NCBI GenBank assembly: GCA_001567275.1
Contig: LNBX01000045.1
Span: 1 to 64,000, forward strand
Origin: Bacteroidetes bacterium OLB10
GTDB lineage: Bacteria > Bacteroidota > Bacteroidia > AKYH767-A > OLB10
Length of the DNA: 64,000 nucleotides
Direction: 5' to 3'
Shown here piece by piece: positions 17,625 through 28,672 of this stretch (within the stretch, counting starts at the first letter, position 1; each line of letters begins with the position of its first letter). The notes beneath the pieces are model-generated. The model was not told where the DNA came from, did not search any database, and saw only the letters and a program-made list of their open reading frames with translations. Position numbers and translations under genes: made by a program.

Positions 17625-19122
17625 AAGCTCCCTGATTATTTTGTTTTTACTTTTTCAGATGTCAGGCTTCGGCCAGACAGATTCCATTATTACCGATGGA
17701 TATAAAGTTTTTTATTATCCAAACGGAAAAAAAAGCAGCGAAGGAAAATTTGTAAACGGTAAACCGGAAGGTGTTTGGAAATCATATTATGAAAATGAAA
17801 AACTGAAATCAGAGGGTGAAAGAAAAAACAATCAGCCTGAAGGTCTGTGGAAGTTTTATTCTGATGCTGGCGTACTTGTTTCAGAGTATAATTATTCTAA
17901 TGGCAAAAAGAACGGGCTGCAGCGTACTTTCTATGCTGATGGCAAACTTAAAACAGAAGAGCAGTTGAAAGACAATATACGCGAAGGTTGGTTTAAAGAA
18001 TATGGCGAAAACGGAAAAGTAATTTCTGAAACACCTTTTAAGAATGGAGTGGAAGAAGGTGTTGCAAAAGAATATGCCGAAGACGGAAGAATAGTTACCA
18101 TTACACATTACAGCGAAGGATATGTAAAAAATGTAGAACGCATAAATCGTATTGATAAGTTTGGATTAAAACAAGGTGTATGGAAAACATTTTATCCAAA
18201 CGAAAAAATTAAAAGCGAAGCACAGTATCTGGATGATAAGCTGAATGGTTTTTATAAAGAATATTCTGAAGATGGCACGCTGACAAAAAACGAGAAATAT
18301 AAAAATGGTGAACCGGTTGTCGAAAAACAAAATACAGTTAAGTTAGAACTGGAAAGAAACTTTTATCCGAATGGAAAAATCAAATCAATAGCAAATGTGA
18401 TTGATGGTAAGAAAGAGGGTACAGAGAAATTTTATGATGAAAACGGAAAAGTAACTTCTGCAAAAGTATATAAGGATAATAAACTTGCAGGAGAAGGAAT
18501 AATGGACGACAATTACCAAAAACAGGGTTGGTGGAAATATTTTTATGATGATGGTACTTTACGTGCCGAAGGCGAATATAAAAACGGAAGGAAAACAGGT
18601 AACTGGAAATACTTTTTTAAAAACAACAGTGTGCAACAAACCGGAAACTATGAAAACGGATTGCCTCAGGGAGAATGGAAATGGTATTTTGAAAACGGAA
18701 GTTTGCGCAGAGATGAAACCTATGATAAAGGGAAAGAAAATGGCATCTCGAATGAGTACAATGATTCTCTGCAGCTGATAGCCACCGGAAAATATATAGA
18801 AGGCAATAAAGAAGGGCTGTGGAAATATAATAATGGAGAATATATTGCCGAAGGTGAATATCGTGATGGAAGAAAATTCGGGATGTGGCATCAGACCTAC
18901 AGAAACGGCAAACAGGCTTTTGCAGGCAAATATTCTGATGGACTGGAAGAAGGAGAGCACCTCTATTACAACGAAAATGGAAAATTACGGGAAATAAGAA
19001 ACTACCAACATGGCATGCGCAACGGAATTTGGAAAACGTATGATGACAATGGTAACCTGATTCTTACCGTTCAGTACAATGCCGATAAAGAAACAAGAAT
19101 TGATAATATCAGAGTAAACTGA
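17614..19122 (+). CDS. Secreted MORN/YwqK-type repeat protein
   Basis: About 502 residues. Sec signal ([17 protein letters not shown]) followed by roughly twenty MORN_2-like repeats of about 23 residues with the pattern YYxNGKxKSEGxxxNGxxxGxWKxY, for example [27 protein letters not shown] and [14 protein letters not shown] place the start at MGYKSS (17614), which overlaps nadA by 11 bases. Such repeats occur in many Bacteroidota surface or periplasmic proteins and in the YwqK antitoxin family; no function can be assigned. No toxin gene is adjacent. Confidence 0.8.
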   Translation: MGYKSSLIILFLLFQMSGFGQTDSIITDGYKVFYYPNGKKSSEGKFVNGKPEGVWKSYYENEKLKSEGERKNNQPEGLWKFYSDAGVLVSEYNYSNGKKNGLQRTFYADGKLKTEEQLKDNIREGWFKEYGENGKVISETPFKNGVEEGVAKEYAEDGRIVTITHYSEGYVKNVERINRIDKFGLKQGVWKTFYPNEKIKSEAQYLDDKLNGFYKEYSEDGTLTKNEKYKNGEPVVEKQNTVKLELERNFYPNGKIKSIANVIDGKKEGTEKFYDENGKVTSAKVYKDNKLAGEGIMDDNYQKQGWWKYFYDDGTLRAEGEYKNGRKTGNWKYFFKNNSVQQTGNYENGLPQGEWKWYFENGSLRRDETYDKGKENGISNEYNDSLQLIATGKYIEGNKEGLWKYNNGEYIAEGEYRDGRKFGMWHQTYRNGKQAFAGKYSDGLEEGEHLYYNENGKLREIRNYQHGMRNGIWKTYDDNGNLILTVQYNADKETRIDNIRVN

Positions 19123-19125
19123 GAG

Positions 19126-19701
19126 ATGAAAACCGGTTTGTTTTTCGGATCGTTTAATCCCATACACAATGGCCACATGGTTATTGCAAATTATTTTGCA
19201 GAGTTTTCAGATTTGAAACAGGTATGGTTTGTTGTTTCGCCACACAATCCACTCAAACCCGCAGGAAGTTTGTTAAACGATTTTCAGAGACTACAACTGG
19301 TGGAGTTAGCCATTGGCGACTATCGTAAAATGAAAGTTTCAAAGATTGAATTTGGTTTACCAAAACCTTCTTACACCATTAACACACTTACACACCTTCA
19401 GGAAAAATTTCCGCAGCATGAGTTTGTATTAATAATGGGAAGTGACAATCTGCATACTTTTCATAAGTGGAAAAACTATGAGCAGATACTGGAATATTAT
19501 TCTATCTACATATATCCGCGCCCCGGGTTTGACGGTGGAGATTTTAAAAATCATCCTAAAGTAAAATTTATTGAAGCACCATTGATGGAAATATCATCTA
19601 CATTTATTCGAAATGCTATCAAATCAAAAAAAGATGTGCGTTTTATGATGCCTGAAAAAGTAGCAGACTATATTGACGAAATGAACTTTTACAAAAAATA
19701 A
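19126..19701 (+). CDS. nadD: Nicotinate-nucleotide adenylyltransferase
   Basis: Adenylates nicotinate mononucleotide to deamido-NAD. 191 residues. GLFFGSFNPIHNGHMVIA holds the nucleotidyltransferase HxGH motif, VVSPHNPLK and IMGSDNLHTFHKWKN are NadD-specific, and ISSTFIRNAIK is the C-terminal ISSTxIR motif. Three bases after the repeat protein, so nadA, the repeat gene and nadD probably form one transcript. Confidence 0.96.
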   Translation: MKTGLFFGSFNPIHNGHMVIANYFAEFSDLKQVWFVVSPHNPLKPAGSLLNDFQRLQLVELAIGDYRKMKVSKIEFGLPKPSYTINTLTHLQEKFPQHEFVLIMGSDNLHTFHKWKNYEQILEYYSIYIYPRPGFDGGDFKNHPKVKFIEAPLMEISSTFIRNAIKSKKDVRFMMPEKVADYIDEMNFYKK

Positions 19702-19726
19702 TTTTTAGAAGGATTAAATCTTATAC

Positions 19727-22013
19727 TTACCTTCTCCCTTTTCGTTTTGGTGAGCCTTTAAACCTGTTTGAATTCCTTTGCTTGTCACTCCTCTTAAACG
19801 GATTAATTTCATGCTGTCTGTTTTCATCGTAAATGATAAAATCAATCTGTTTGCGAATAATATCGGTATTTTTTACAGCAACAAGCAGTTCATCACCCAA
19901 GGTGTATTTTTTTCGGGTGCGCTGGCCAATAATGCAAAAATTCTTTTGATCCAGTTCGTAGTAATCGTCATTCATATCGCGAAGTCGTATCATCCCTTCG
20001 CATTTGTTTCCTTCCAACTCTACATAAATTCCCCAATCTGTAACACCTGAAATGACACCTTTAAAAATTTCATTCTTCCGCTCAGCAATATATTGCACCT
20101 GTTTATACTTGATAGACGAACGTTCTGCATCAGCAGCATTAATTTCCTGTTCGGTACTGTGTTTGCATTTTTCTTCGTATTCATCTTTAGATACACTCTT
20201 TCCTCCTGCCATATAAAGCTCTAACAAGCGGTGCACCATCACATCAGGATAACGTCTGATAGGCGAAGTGAAATGTGTATAGTATTCAAAAGCTAAACCA
20301 TAATGGCCAATGTTATCTGTAGAATAAGCAGCCTTTGCCATACTTCTGATGGCTAACTGCTCCAGCATGCTCTGCTCCCGTTTTCCATTTACATCTGAAA
20401 GCATTTTGTTGATAGATTGAGCAGCTTCCTTGCCTGATGAATTATTAATACGGTAGCCAAACTGTGCAGCAAATGTTTTAAACTCAGCCAAGCGATCCTC
20501 TACCGGCACATCGTGTATGCGGTAAACAAATGTTTTTGATTCGGTTTTTTTCTTTTTTCCCGATTCTTTGTTTTTGCCGATAAACTCTGCCACTTTTCTG
20601 TTGGCAAGCAGCATAAACTCTTCAATAAGTTTATTAGAATCCTTACTTTCTTTCAGATATATTCCAATAGGATTCCCTTTGTCATCCAGACGAAATTTTA
20701 CTTCTGATTTTTCGAAACTGATAGCACCATTGCGAAGTCGCTCTTTACGGAGTTGTACAGCTAATTTATTGAACAGGGAAAGCTCTTCGTTGAAATCACC
20801 TTTACCGGTCTCAATTATTTCCTGAGCTTCTTCGTAAGTAAATCTTCTGTCGGAATTGATGATGGTTTTGCCATACCATTCTGAAATTACTTCTGCACGA
20901 TTATTAATTTCAAAAACCGCAGAGAAGCAAAGCTTTTCTTCATTAGGTCTGAGTGAGCAAACCATGTTGGAAAGCTTTTCTGGCAACATGGGTATTACTC
21001 TGTCAACAAGATATATGGAAGTAGCACGCTTATAAGCTTCGGCTTCCATTGCAGTGCCGGGTCTTACGTAGTGCGAAACATCAGCAATGTGTATGCCTAT
21101 TTCCCAGTTGCCGGAAGGTAACTTTTTAATTGAAAGTGCATCATCAAAATCTTTTGCATCAACAGGGTCAATGGTGAATGTAGTTACTTTACGAAAGTCA
21201 CGTCTTTTCTTGATTTCTTCGTTACTGATTTTATCAGAAATTTTTTTTGCTTCTTTTTCCACTTCCTCAGGAAAAGTTTCCGGTAAACCATATTCCACAA
21301 TGATGGCATTCATTTCGGCACTATGTTCACCCGGAGTACCCAATATTCGCACAATTTCACCGGTTGGGTTTCTCGAATCACTTTCCCACTCTGTAATTCG
21401 TACAATTACCTTATCACCATTTCGTGCTCCGTTCAGATTTTTTCCCGGAACAAAAACATCGGTATGCATTTTACTGTCATCACAAACTACAAATGCATAG
21501 CTGCCACTGTGCTGTAATGTTCCTGCAAACTCAAGACGCGCACGTTTGATAATTTCAACAACTTCACCTTGTTGCCTTCTTCCTTCACGGTGAGCAAGCA
21601 AACTGATTTTCACGGTATCGCCATTGAGTGCATTTGCAGTCAGCCGTGCAGGAATCTGTATGTCTTCTTTAAAATCTTTGTTTATAAGATATCCTTCTCC
21701 TTTGGATGAAATCTCTATCAGTCCTTCTACAAATCTTACAGAAGGCAAAAGTTTATAACGATAAGGTTGTGTTTCAATCAGCTCTCCCGATTCAACCAAT
21801 TCTGTCAGCATTTGCTGCAAATGGTCGTCAACATATTTCTTATCGGCAAATAATAGCTGAGTAATAATTTCATCACTCAGGTTTATTTCGGCTTTGCGCC
21901 AGGCTTGTTTGTAATTGAATGAAGCATTGGGCTGTTTAACAAACACGCCATGAAGCTCTTTTTTTAATTTCAGCCCATTGATTTTTAGATAATGTAATTT
22001 TCTTTTTTGCCAT
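19727..22013 (-). CDS. rnr: Ribonuclease R, N-terminus frameshifted
   Basis: Processive 3'-5' exoribonuclease. Domains in order: N-terminal helix-turn-helix, cold-shock domains (about 75-220), the RNB catalytic domain with TIDPVDAKDFDDALSI (metal-binding Asp cluster) and HYGLAFEYYTHFTSPIRRYPD, then a C-terminal S1 domain (GVISGVTDWGIYVEL) and a basic tail. The main frame starts at 21946, but ATG at 22013 encodes MAKKKITLSKNQWAEIKK in another frame, and dropping one base from the T7 run at 21959-21965 (A7 on the coding strand) continues smoothly into ELHGVFVKQPNASFNYKQ. I take this as the true start with a sequencing indel. Confidence 0.93.
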
Positions 22014-22097
22014 TATAGTAGGTCTGTAAAAGTAGCAGTCGGCATTACAAGTGAACAAGATTAGCCGAGCCTTTTTTAAAACTTATAAACAAAGAGT

Positions 22098-22391
22098 TTA
22101 ATTGAGATGTGGCTTCAGTTCTTCGGCTAACTCCTTTGCTAATTTAAATCCGTTCATTCGCCAAACAAGTTTACCTTCTACATACAAAACAAGCACAGGA
22201 ACACTGCGAATATCAAAAGAGTTTGCAACGGCTGTTTCAACATCTACATTTATTTTATGAATATGCAATTGAGGCAGTTTTGTTTTTAATTCATCCAGCA
22301 CAGGGTTAAGCCATTTGCAAGGCTCACACCAGTCAGCATAAAAATCTATTAGCAAATACTCGTGTCGGGCGGTCAGTTCAGAAATAGGCAT
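22098..22391 (-). CDS. Thioredoxin-fold protein
   Basis: 97 residues, a single thioredoxin domain: IDFYADWCEPCKWLNPVL holds a redox CxxC pair (Cys-Glu-Pro-Cys rather than CGPC), and RSVPVLVLY has the cis-Pro. No signal peptide, so cytoplasmic. It lies 15 bases after the MerR/B12 regulator on the same strand, so the two may be cotranscribed. Confidence 0.9.
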   Translation of the reverse strand: MPISELTARHEYLLIDFYADWCEPCKWLNPVLDELKTKLPQLHIHKINVDVETAVANSFDIRSVPVLVLYVEGKLVWRMNGFKLAKELAEELKPHLN

Positions 22392-22406
22392 TTGAAAAGT
22401 TTATTG

Positions 22407-23294
22407 TCAGCTTATTTTATTTTCAAGTAAGAATATGAAATCGTCAAAGTCTGTAACAAGCCGTGCATTATGCGGAACCTGAAAGCAACGGTTTAACGCC
22501 TGTGTTCCTGATATCAGAATTTTACTCTGAGAAAAAGCTTTGGAGATATGTTGAACAAACTCTTCTACTGCTTTAATTTTTACGCAAGTGGTGAGTGCAG
22601 TAAGCACATAATCCGGTTTGTACATCTCATTTGCACATAAGATGTGCTGAACAGGCAAATTTAATCCCATGTAAATGGAGCGGTGACCACGCGAGCGGAT
22701 TAAATAATGTGCGTAGAGTAAACCAAGTTCATGTGGTTCGTTTGGAGGCAGAAACAACAGAAAGTTTTTTGAATCCGGTCCAATTTTTCTTTCCTGTTTA
22801 TCAATTGCAGCAATGAGTTTCTGGCGGACAAGATTTGTAAAAAAATGTTCAAAGGCAGGGGCAATACTTCCTCCAAGCCACAACATACCTATACGTTGCA
22901 GAAATGGAAAAATGATATTGTTCATTGTCATTTCCAGTCCAATGCAATTCAGATTTTTGTTGAGCAGGTCTTCAAATGCTTCTTCATCGAGGCTTACTAA
23001 ACAATTGAGCAATACCCCAAGATTGATATCAGCATCACAGGCACTCTCAGCCATGCTCCTTACTTTGTTTTCAATTTCATCAGCACTAAGGCAGGTTATT
23101 TTAGAAATTTTATAACCCATCTTATTCAGTAATGAAACATTCAGCATCAGCTTTAAGTCATTGTCAGAATAATAGCGTATGTTGGTGGCAGTGCGTTGTG
23201 GTTGTAAGATGCCATAGCGCTGCTCCCAAATTCTGATTGTATGAGGCTTAATGCCCGTCAGTATTTCAATATCTTTAATTGAAAACCTATTCAC
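22407..23294 (-). CDS. MerR-family regulator with B12-binding domain (CarH/LitR-like)
   Basis: 295 residues. N-terminal MerR winged helix (FSIKDIEILTGIKPHTIRIWEQRYG, residues 4-28), then a four-helix B12-binding cap and a Rossmann-like cobalamin domain. The light-sensor signatures of CarH are visible: W139-x9-E149-H150 in the cap, and E186-P-H188-E-L-G191 (ExHxxG) with the cobalt-ligating His. In the proteins I know, CarH uses adenosylcobalamin to repress carotenoid genes in the dark and release in light. The residue after the Trp is Leu, where the T. thermophilus protein has, as I recall, the His that caps cobalt after light. No carotenoid genes are in this window, so the target is unknown. 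Confidence 0.85.
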   Translation of the reverse strand: MNRFSIKDIEILTGIKPHTIRIWEQRYGILQPQRTATNIRYYSDNDLKLMLNVSLLNKMGYKISKITCLSADEIENKVRSMAESACDADINLGVLLNCLVSLDEEAFEDLLNKNLNCIGLEMTMNNIIFPFLQRIGMLWLGGSIAPAFEHFFTNLVRQKLIAAIDKQERKIGPDSKNFLLFLPPNEPHELGLLYAHYLIRSRGHRSIYMGLNLPVQHILCANEMYKPDYVLTALTTCVKIKAVEEFVQHISKAFSQSKILISGTQALNRCFQVPHNARLVTDFDDFIFLLENKIS

Positions 23295-23398
23295 GAATTA
23301 AAATATTACAAAATATATTGCTTAACACCTGCAAAAATTAAAAGTTTTAGCGTAATTATATTCTTACATGTCAATGATTTTGTTACAATGTATCAGAC

Positions 23399-24353
23399 TT
23401 AAAATGTCTGTGAAGCAATGAGTCTTATATTTTCAGGGTTGCCCATGGTGTAGAAGTGAAGACACGGTATTCCGAATTTTATAAGCTCTTTCGATTGCTG
23501 TACTGCCCATTCTACACCAAGTGATTTTACTGCAGTGTCATCAGTACATTTTTCAACTTCTTTGTACAATGCTTCAGGAATATCTATATGAAAAGTTTTG
23601 GGCAGGATGGTTAATTGTTTATGTGTGGAGAGCGGTTTCAGTCCAGGAATAATCGGAACTGTTATGCCTGCATCACGGCATTTTTTTTACAAAGGAAAAA
23701 AATTTCTCATTGTCAAAAAACATCTGAGTTACTATATATTCTGCTCCTGCATCTACTTTCTTTTTGAGATTTGAAATATCTGTATTCAGATTTGGAGCTT
23801 CAAAGTGTTTTTCAGGATAACCTGCAACGCCAATACAAAACGAAGTAGGCTCAACACCTTTCAGGTCATCATCCAGGAACACACCGCTGTTCATATTCAC
23901 CACCTGATTTACCAGATCTATAGCGTAGCTGTGACCCCCTGGCTCCGGACTAAAATGTTGTTCATGTTTTTCTGAATCGCCACGCAGCAACAGCACATTA
24001 TCAATACCCAGAAAATTTAAATCAATCAGTGCATTTTCTGTTTCTTCTTTTGAAAATCCTCCGCAGATAATATGCGGAACGGCATCCACTTTGTAATGGT
24101 TCATGATAGCAGCGCAGATTCCAACTGTTCCGGGACGTTTGCGGATGGAAATTTTTTCGAGATAGCCACCTTCGCGTTTTTTATATACAAACTCTTCGCG
24201 GTGATAGGTAACATCCACAAAAGGAGGTTTAAACTCCATTAATGGATCAATGGCATTAAAAATAGATTTAATGCTTTTGCCTTTCAGCGGAGGCAGCACC
24301 TCAATACTAAACAGGGTTTTCTTGGACTGGCGTAAATGCTCGGTAACTTTCAT
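23399..24353 (-). CDS. metF: Methylenetetrahydrofolate reductase, frameshifted
   Basis: Flavoenzyme reducing 5,10-methylene-THF to 5-methyl-THF for methionine synthesis. The first 226 residues (FSIEVLPPLKG, DVTYHREE, NVLLLRGD, IGVAGYPEKH, EYIVTQMFFDNEKF) stop prematurely at 23673 after VKKMP. Removing one base from the T8 run at 23681-23688 restores VKKCRDAGITVPIIPGLKP and the full C-terminus (FGIPCLHFYTMGNPENI) to a stop at 23399. This is an essential-type gene broken in a homopolymer, a strong sign of sequencing error. Confidence 0.93.
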
Positions 24354-24367
24354 AATTGAATTGATAC

Positions 24368-24405
24368 AAAAAACAAGAGCGTACTCATTATTGAATACGC
24401 TCTTG
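24368..24405 (-). terminator. Rho-independent terminator after the large PKD protein gene
   Basis: Stem CAAGAGCGTA (24374-24383) pairs perfectly with TACGCTCTTG (24396-24405) around a 12-base loop. On the minus strand the stem is followed by six T (24373-24368). It lies 24 bases after the repaired stop of the upstream gene and before metF. Confidence 0.85.
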
Positions 24406-24428
24406 CAAAAATAGAAACAAAAAGTGAT

Positions 24429-27400
24429 TTAGCGGATCAGGTTGAAGGAACCTTTCTTGGTTTCAGACTTAATTCCGTTATCGTATTCCAGAATGAAGTA
24501 ATAACTCCTGCTGCAAGATTACCACCATCCCAGTCGTTGTTGTATGGGTTGGCACTGTAAACTTTCTTACCCCAGCGGTTGAACACAGTCAGTTTACGTA
24601 CAGGGAAATCCATCAGATTTTTTACTTCAAACACATCGTTTTTACCGTCATTATTTGGAGTGATAACGTTATAGATTTCCACTTCGCAAGGTGCTTCTAT
24701 TATCTGAATTACATCAGAGTTGCGGCATCCATTGGAGTCAATTACAGTTACCTGATATTCACCAACAGCGGCAACAGTAACATTGGAATTGGTAGAAAGA
24801 TTATCACCATTCAATGTCCACTGATAACTTTGGATGAATGCATTATTCACCAGTGCTAAAACAGGTGCAGGATTTTGGGTCACACAGAAAGGAATACTGT
24901 CCTGACGCTGCATATCATCCTGAATTAAAGGAGTAGGTAAAGCATTAATACTTACTACTGCATTATCAGTACTTGTACATCCGTTAGCATTAGTAACAAT
25001 TACCGCATAGGTTCCAGCGCTTGTGGCAGTAATACTGGAGTCAGTAGCATCACCAATTACGTTGCCGTTTAATGTCCACTCAAAGGTATATCCTGTGCCA
25101 TTGGCAGTGGCAAGAGTAGCAGGATTATCACCCATACATTGTGTAATATCATTACCTAAACCAACTGCAGGTGCAGCATTAATGGTCAATGACATTGAGG
25201 CATTAGCGGTACATGAATATCCGTTGATGGTGTTGGTAATGGTAACAGCATAGTTTCCGGCTCCGGTGGCAGCAGTATTTAATGTAGGATCGTTACCTCC
25301 AACACCTGTGCCGTTAAATGTCCAGCTGAATACGGTGTTGTTGCCTGCAGCAGGAGTATATCCCGGATCCAGTACGGGAGCTGTTGCATTATCACACTGT
25401 GATATATTGTTGAGTGTTGCAGAAGGTTGTTCTACCTCTGTTACGTTAGCTGTTGCATTTGCAGAACATGAACCTGCCGTGATAGTAACCACATAAACAC
25501 CTGAGCCTGTTACCGGAACAGAGTTTCCGTTTTGACCAGCAATTGGAGTTCCGTTAAGAGTCCAGCCATAGTTTACTCCTGTATTGGGTGAGTTGGATTG
25601 TAATGTAACGGCATTACCACTGCAATAACTTAAATCGCTCATGGTAATACTTAATTGTTGTTCAACGGTTACTTCTACAGTATCGCGGCCAAGGCATGAA
25701 GCACCAATACTTACTTCAACAAAATAAGTACCGGCAGCTGTCGGTGTGTATTGTTGTGATGTGGCACCTGCAATAGCTGTATTGTTCTGATACCACTGGT
25801 AAGTTGCTCCGGGATTTCCTGCATCTAATGTAGGGAATGGATCGGTGGCACAGAGGTGAACATCATTACCCAAGTTCACAGCGGGAGCAGCAATTATATT
25901 TACCTGAACAGTATCAGTACCGGTACATGTTGCTGATGACTGAACTGTTACAATATACTGACCTGTAGTATTTGCAGGAATAGTTTGTGCATTTTGGCCT
26001 AAAGAAGTTCCGTTTAATGTCCAGTCATAAGTGGCTCCTGCAAAAAATCCCGCATCTAATTGTGGAGTAGGATCGCTTGAGCAAACCGTTAAGTCTGTAC
26101 CTAAATTTATATCAAGCTGGCTTCTTACATAAATGGTTCCTATCGTATCATTAGTCAATACCAGAGTGCCACATCCATTGGCCATTGTATTGAGGTCACT
26201 TCCGTTTTGTACAATCACTGTTAACGGACCGGTTACATTGCTGGTGGGTGCTGTGGTAAGCACAAACTGAGTACCAAAATGACTTCCATTGACACCTGCA
26301 CATGTTGCTCCTGTAACGGGTATATTTGTGCCGTTGGCATCGACTATAATAAAGTCAGAACCATCTGCTGCTACAGAGAAACAATCAATCAGCTGATTGC
26401 TGGTGATATTTATCTGATCAAAGCTGCAATCCAATGTATCCGTCAGATTGAATGCATAAGTAGTGGAGTCATAAAGATTAATAAACAAAGTATCAAATTC
26501 ATTCATTGGCGATCCACATTCGCTGAGGAAAGTATTTCCGTCATTACCGATTTTAGTAAACAGTGAAGATGTTCCCCCCTGAATAGGATTAAGTACAGAT
26601 ACTCTGATAGAATCTGTTAAACCGTTTACACAATTAACTCCTGTTGCAGATACTACAGGGTTAGGAACACCATTTGGGTCAAGTACGCGAATATCAGATG
26701 GAACAATCGAACCACACTGAACAGGAGGATCAACAGCGATATAAAATACAGTGTCATCACAAGTAACATTGTTAACACCGGCAACAAGATTTAAACCGGT
26801 TGCAGCCAACGTGCTGTCGAATCCCGGAGTTGAAATAATACAAGTTGCAACGATGTTAATCTGTAACTCCCGTTTCACAATACTTTTCAGCAATCCTGTT
26901 GTTCTGTCGTATTCATAACAGCGGATAGCAATTACCGGAGTTTGAATAACGTTTGGAAGGAATGAAATCACACCTGTATATTGATTGATGGTGGTTCCGT
27001 TAACAGAAGCAACCGGGTTACTTCCTGATAATGGTGAATTATAAGCCAGTGATGTTGGAGTCATAGGGCAACCAAATGATGCATCCTGAGCAGCGATTAA
27101 TGAAAACTGTAAGGAGTCATTATCAGGATCCACAGCTCCCTGATCAAAATAAAACTGATTGTTAACACAAAACTGGGTTACAGGAATGGTATTAAAATAA
27201 GGAGAGCTGTTGGTAGGATAATCCAGATTGTTCATGGTAGCTTCGAGATACATACCATAAGAGTCAGGATTTACAAGGTTGGTGATGTTACCATTTCGGC
27301 AGCAAACCTCCCATTGAAATTTCCAGTCCTGACATTGTGCAGGCATTACAAGTACTGCCTGATAAATATATTCCTGAACACCATAAGCAGTACCACCGCT

Positions 27401-27712
27401 ACAGGTGGATGGGCCCTGTGCCGGAACACAAGGTGTGGGAGGAATTTCCTGACCTGAACCGGGTAAAAGATTCACGGTAAGAGTCTGGTTGATGTTACAG
27501 GTAGCAGAAGAGTAGCAAACATTTTCTGATGAACTCATAGTTACCCCTGCACAGTCGCGATATAAACGCAGTGTTATCAGGAAGGTGTTGGGGCTTCCTG
27601 TATAGGTGTACGATAAGTCACCCGCTGCAATGTGTGAGGCATTACCCGTTTCCGGTTTTAGCATAATACCTATAAGACACAAAGCCATTATTCGTATTAG
27701 ATTTTTAAACAT
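24429..27712 (-). CDS. Giant secreted adhesin-like protein with gliding/T9SS C-terminal domain, frameshifted at the end
   Basis: About 1094 residues. Signal peptide, then the N-terminal ASHIAAGDLSYTYTGSPNTF and CCRNGNITNL blocks shared by many large Bacteroidota surface proteins, then at least six Ig/PKD-like repeats of about 85 residues built on LDAGxxGATYQWxxNGxxI...GTYxVxVT. The C-terminus starts YNVITPNNDGKNDVFEVKN, the gliding motility-associated (type B) sorting domain for type IX secretion. The frame ends with ITSFWNTITEL, but adding one base to the AA at 24503-24504 gives GVYYFILEYDNGIKSETKK and the normal domain end at 24429. Likely surface-exposed; carried with an ECF sigma and anti-sigma gene. 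Confidence 0.85.
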
Positions 27713-27749
27713 GATAATTTTGATTTGATTGTTATACTTATTTTAATTT

Positions 27750-28655
27750 CTAATTTCTTCTTAACTGTAATTTGATGGTGGATTTATATGTATTTCCGTC
27801 AACACCTTTTCCGTTTATCATCACTATATAAATTCCTTCATCTGCCTCGTTGCCATTTCTTAGTCTTCCATCCCAACTTCCTCCTGTCTGATTCCACTCA
27901 TACACCAGTTTGTAGTTTTTGGAGTTGTATATTTTTACGTTTACCTCTGTCAGGTAGCTGTCGTCAAACTCAAACACATCGCCAATACCGTCACCGTTTG
28001 GAGTAAATATGGTATTGCCAAGTCCCGGTACGGCTACAGTTTCCGGTTTTGAAGCAGTGTTTTGTTTCGGGGTTTCGGTAACTTTATTTTCAGTTACGTC
28101 AGGAGTAGCAGGAGCAACAGTTTTCTTAACGGACTCTGATTTTACAGCATTATTATTATCGGGCAGTTTGACAGTTGCATTCTCCTGATGATTGTTAGTC
28201 GTATTTACAACCTGAGGAGCTTCCGTTTTCACAACAGGAGTTACAGTGTTTGTTTTATTCTCAGGTATTATTTTTTTCACTGCAGAATGAACAGGTTTAT
28301 TTTTTTCTGCCGGTTGCAGGGTTTCAGCATCAGTAGTTTTTTGTATTTCTTTTGGCTGAACAGCAGGAGTTATAACTTCTTCAGTTGCATGAACCGAAGG
28401 TTTGGTTTCTGTTTTTTCAGGACGATTGAAATAGTGCAACACACCTGCTGTAATTAATGCAACACCTGCAATCATGGAAAGAGTTTTCACCACCAGCACT
28501 TTATTTGCTGCAGTTGATATTGCCTGATCAGCGGGGTTCACCACAGAAGAAGAAATGGAGTTTTCGATATTTTGCCACAAAGCAGGGTCAACAGGCGCTT
28601 CGAAATTGCTGAAAGCGTCTTTAAAAATCTGCTCTATGTTTTTTTCTTCTTTCAT
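27750..28655 (-). CDS. Anti-sigma-like membrane protein with a gliding-type C-terminal domain
   Basis: 301 residues. A cytoplasmic N-terminus (IFKDAFSNFEAPVDPALWQNIENSI) looks like anti-sigma factors of this phylum; one transmembrane helix (TLSMIAGVALITAGVLHYF, about 58-76); a long Lys/Thr/Glu/Pro-rich linker (about 80-210); and a C-terminal domain (NTIFTPNGDGIGDVFEFDD ... SWDGRLRNGNEADEGIYIVMI) like the gliding motility-associated C-terminal domain. Lies 17 bases after the sigma gene and 37 before the adhesin gene. The outer domain could sense or receive the secreted partner; this is inference. Confidence 0.8.
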   Translation of the reverse strand: MKEEKNIEQIFKDAFSNFEAPVDPALWQNIENSISSSVVNPADQAISTAANKVLVVKTLSMIAGVALITAGVLHYFNRPEKTETKPSVHATEEVITPAVQPKEIQKTTDAETLQPAEKNKPVHSAVKKIIPENKTNTVTPVVKTEAPQVVNTTNNHQENATVKLPDNNNAVKSESVKKTVAPATPDVTENKVTETPKQNTASKPETVAVPGLGNTIFTPNGDGIGDVFEFDDSYLTEVNVKIYNSKNYKLVYEWNQTGGSWDGRLRNGNEADEGIYIVMINGKGVDGNTYKSTIKLQLRRN

Positions 28656-28672
28656 GTTGTCCCTGATGGGAA

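Noticed and set aside
17614..19122. YwqK-like toxin-antitoxin system
   Set aside because: The repeat type matches YwqK antitoxins, but the protein is secreted and no toxin-like gene is beside it; the neighbours are nadA and nadD.
23681..23688. A8/T8 run in metF as a phase-variation switch
   Set aside because: metF is housekeeping and the same pattern hits rnr, trhO and others, so sequencing error is far more likely.
24429..27712. Long plus-strand ORFs inside the adhesin gene (for example 25023-25253, 25266-25496)
   Set aside because: They lie antisense to a repeat-rich coding region, have no family features and arise from its composition.
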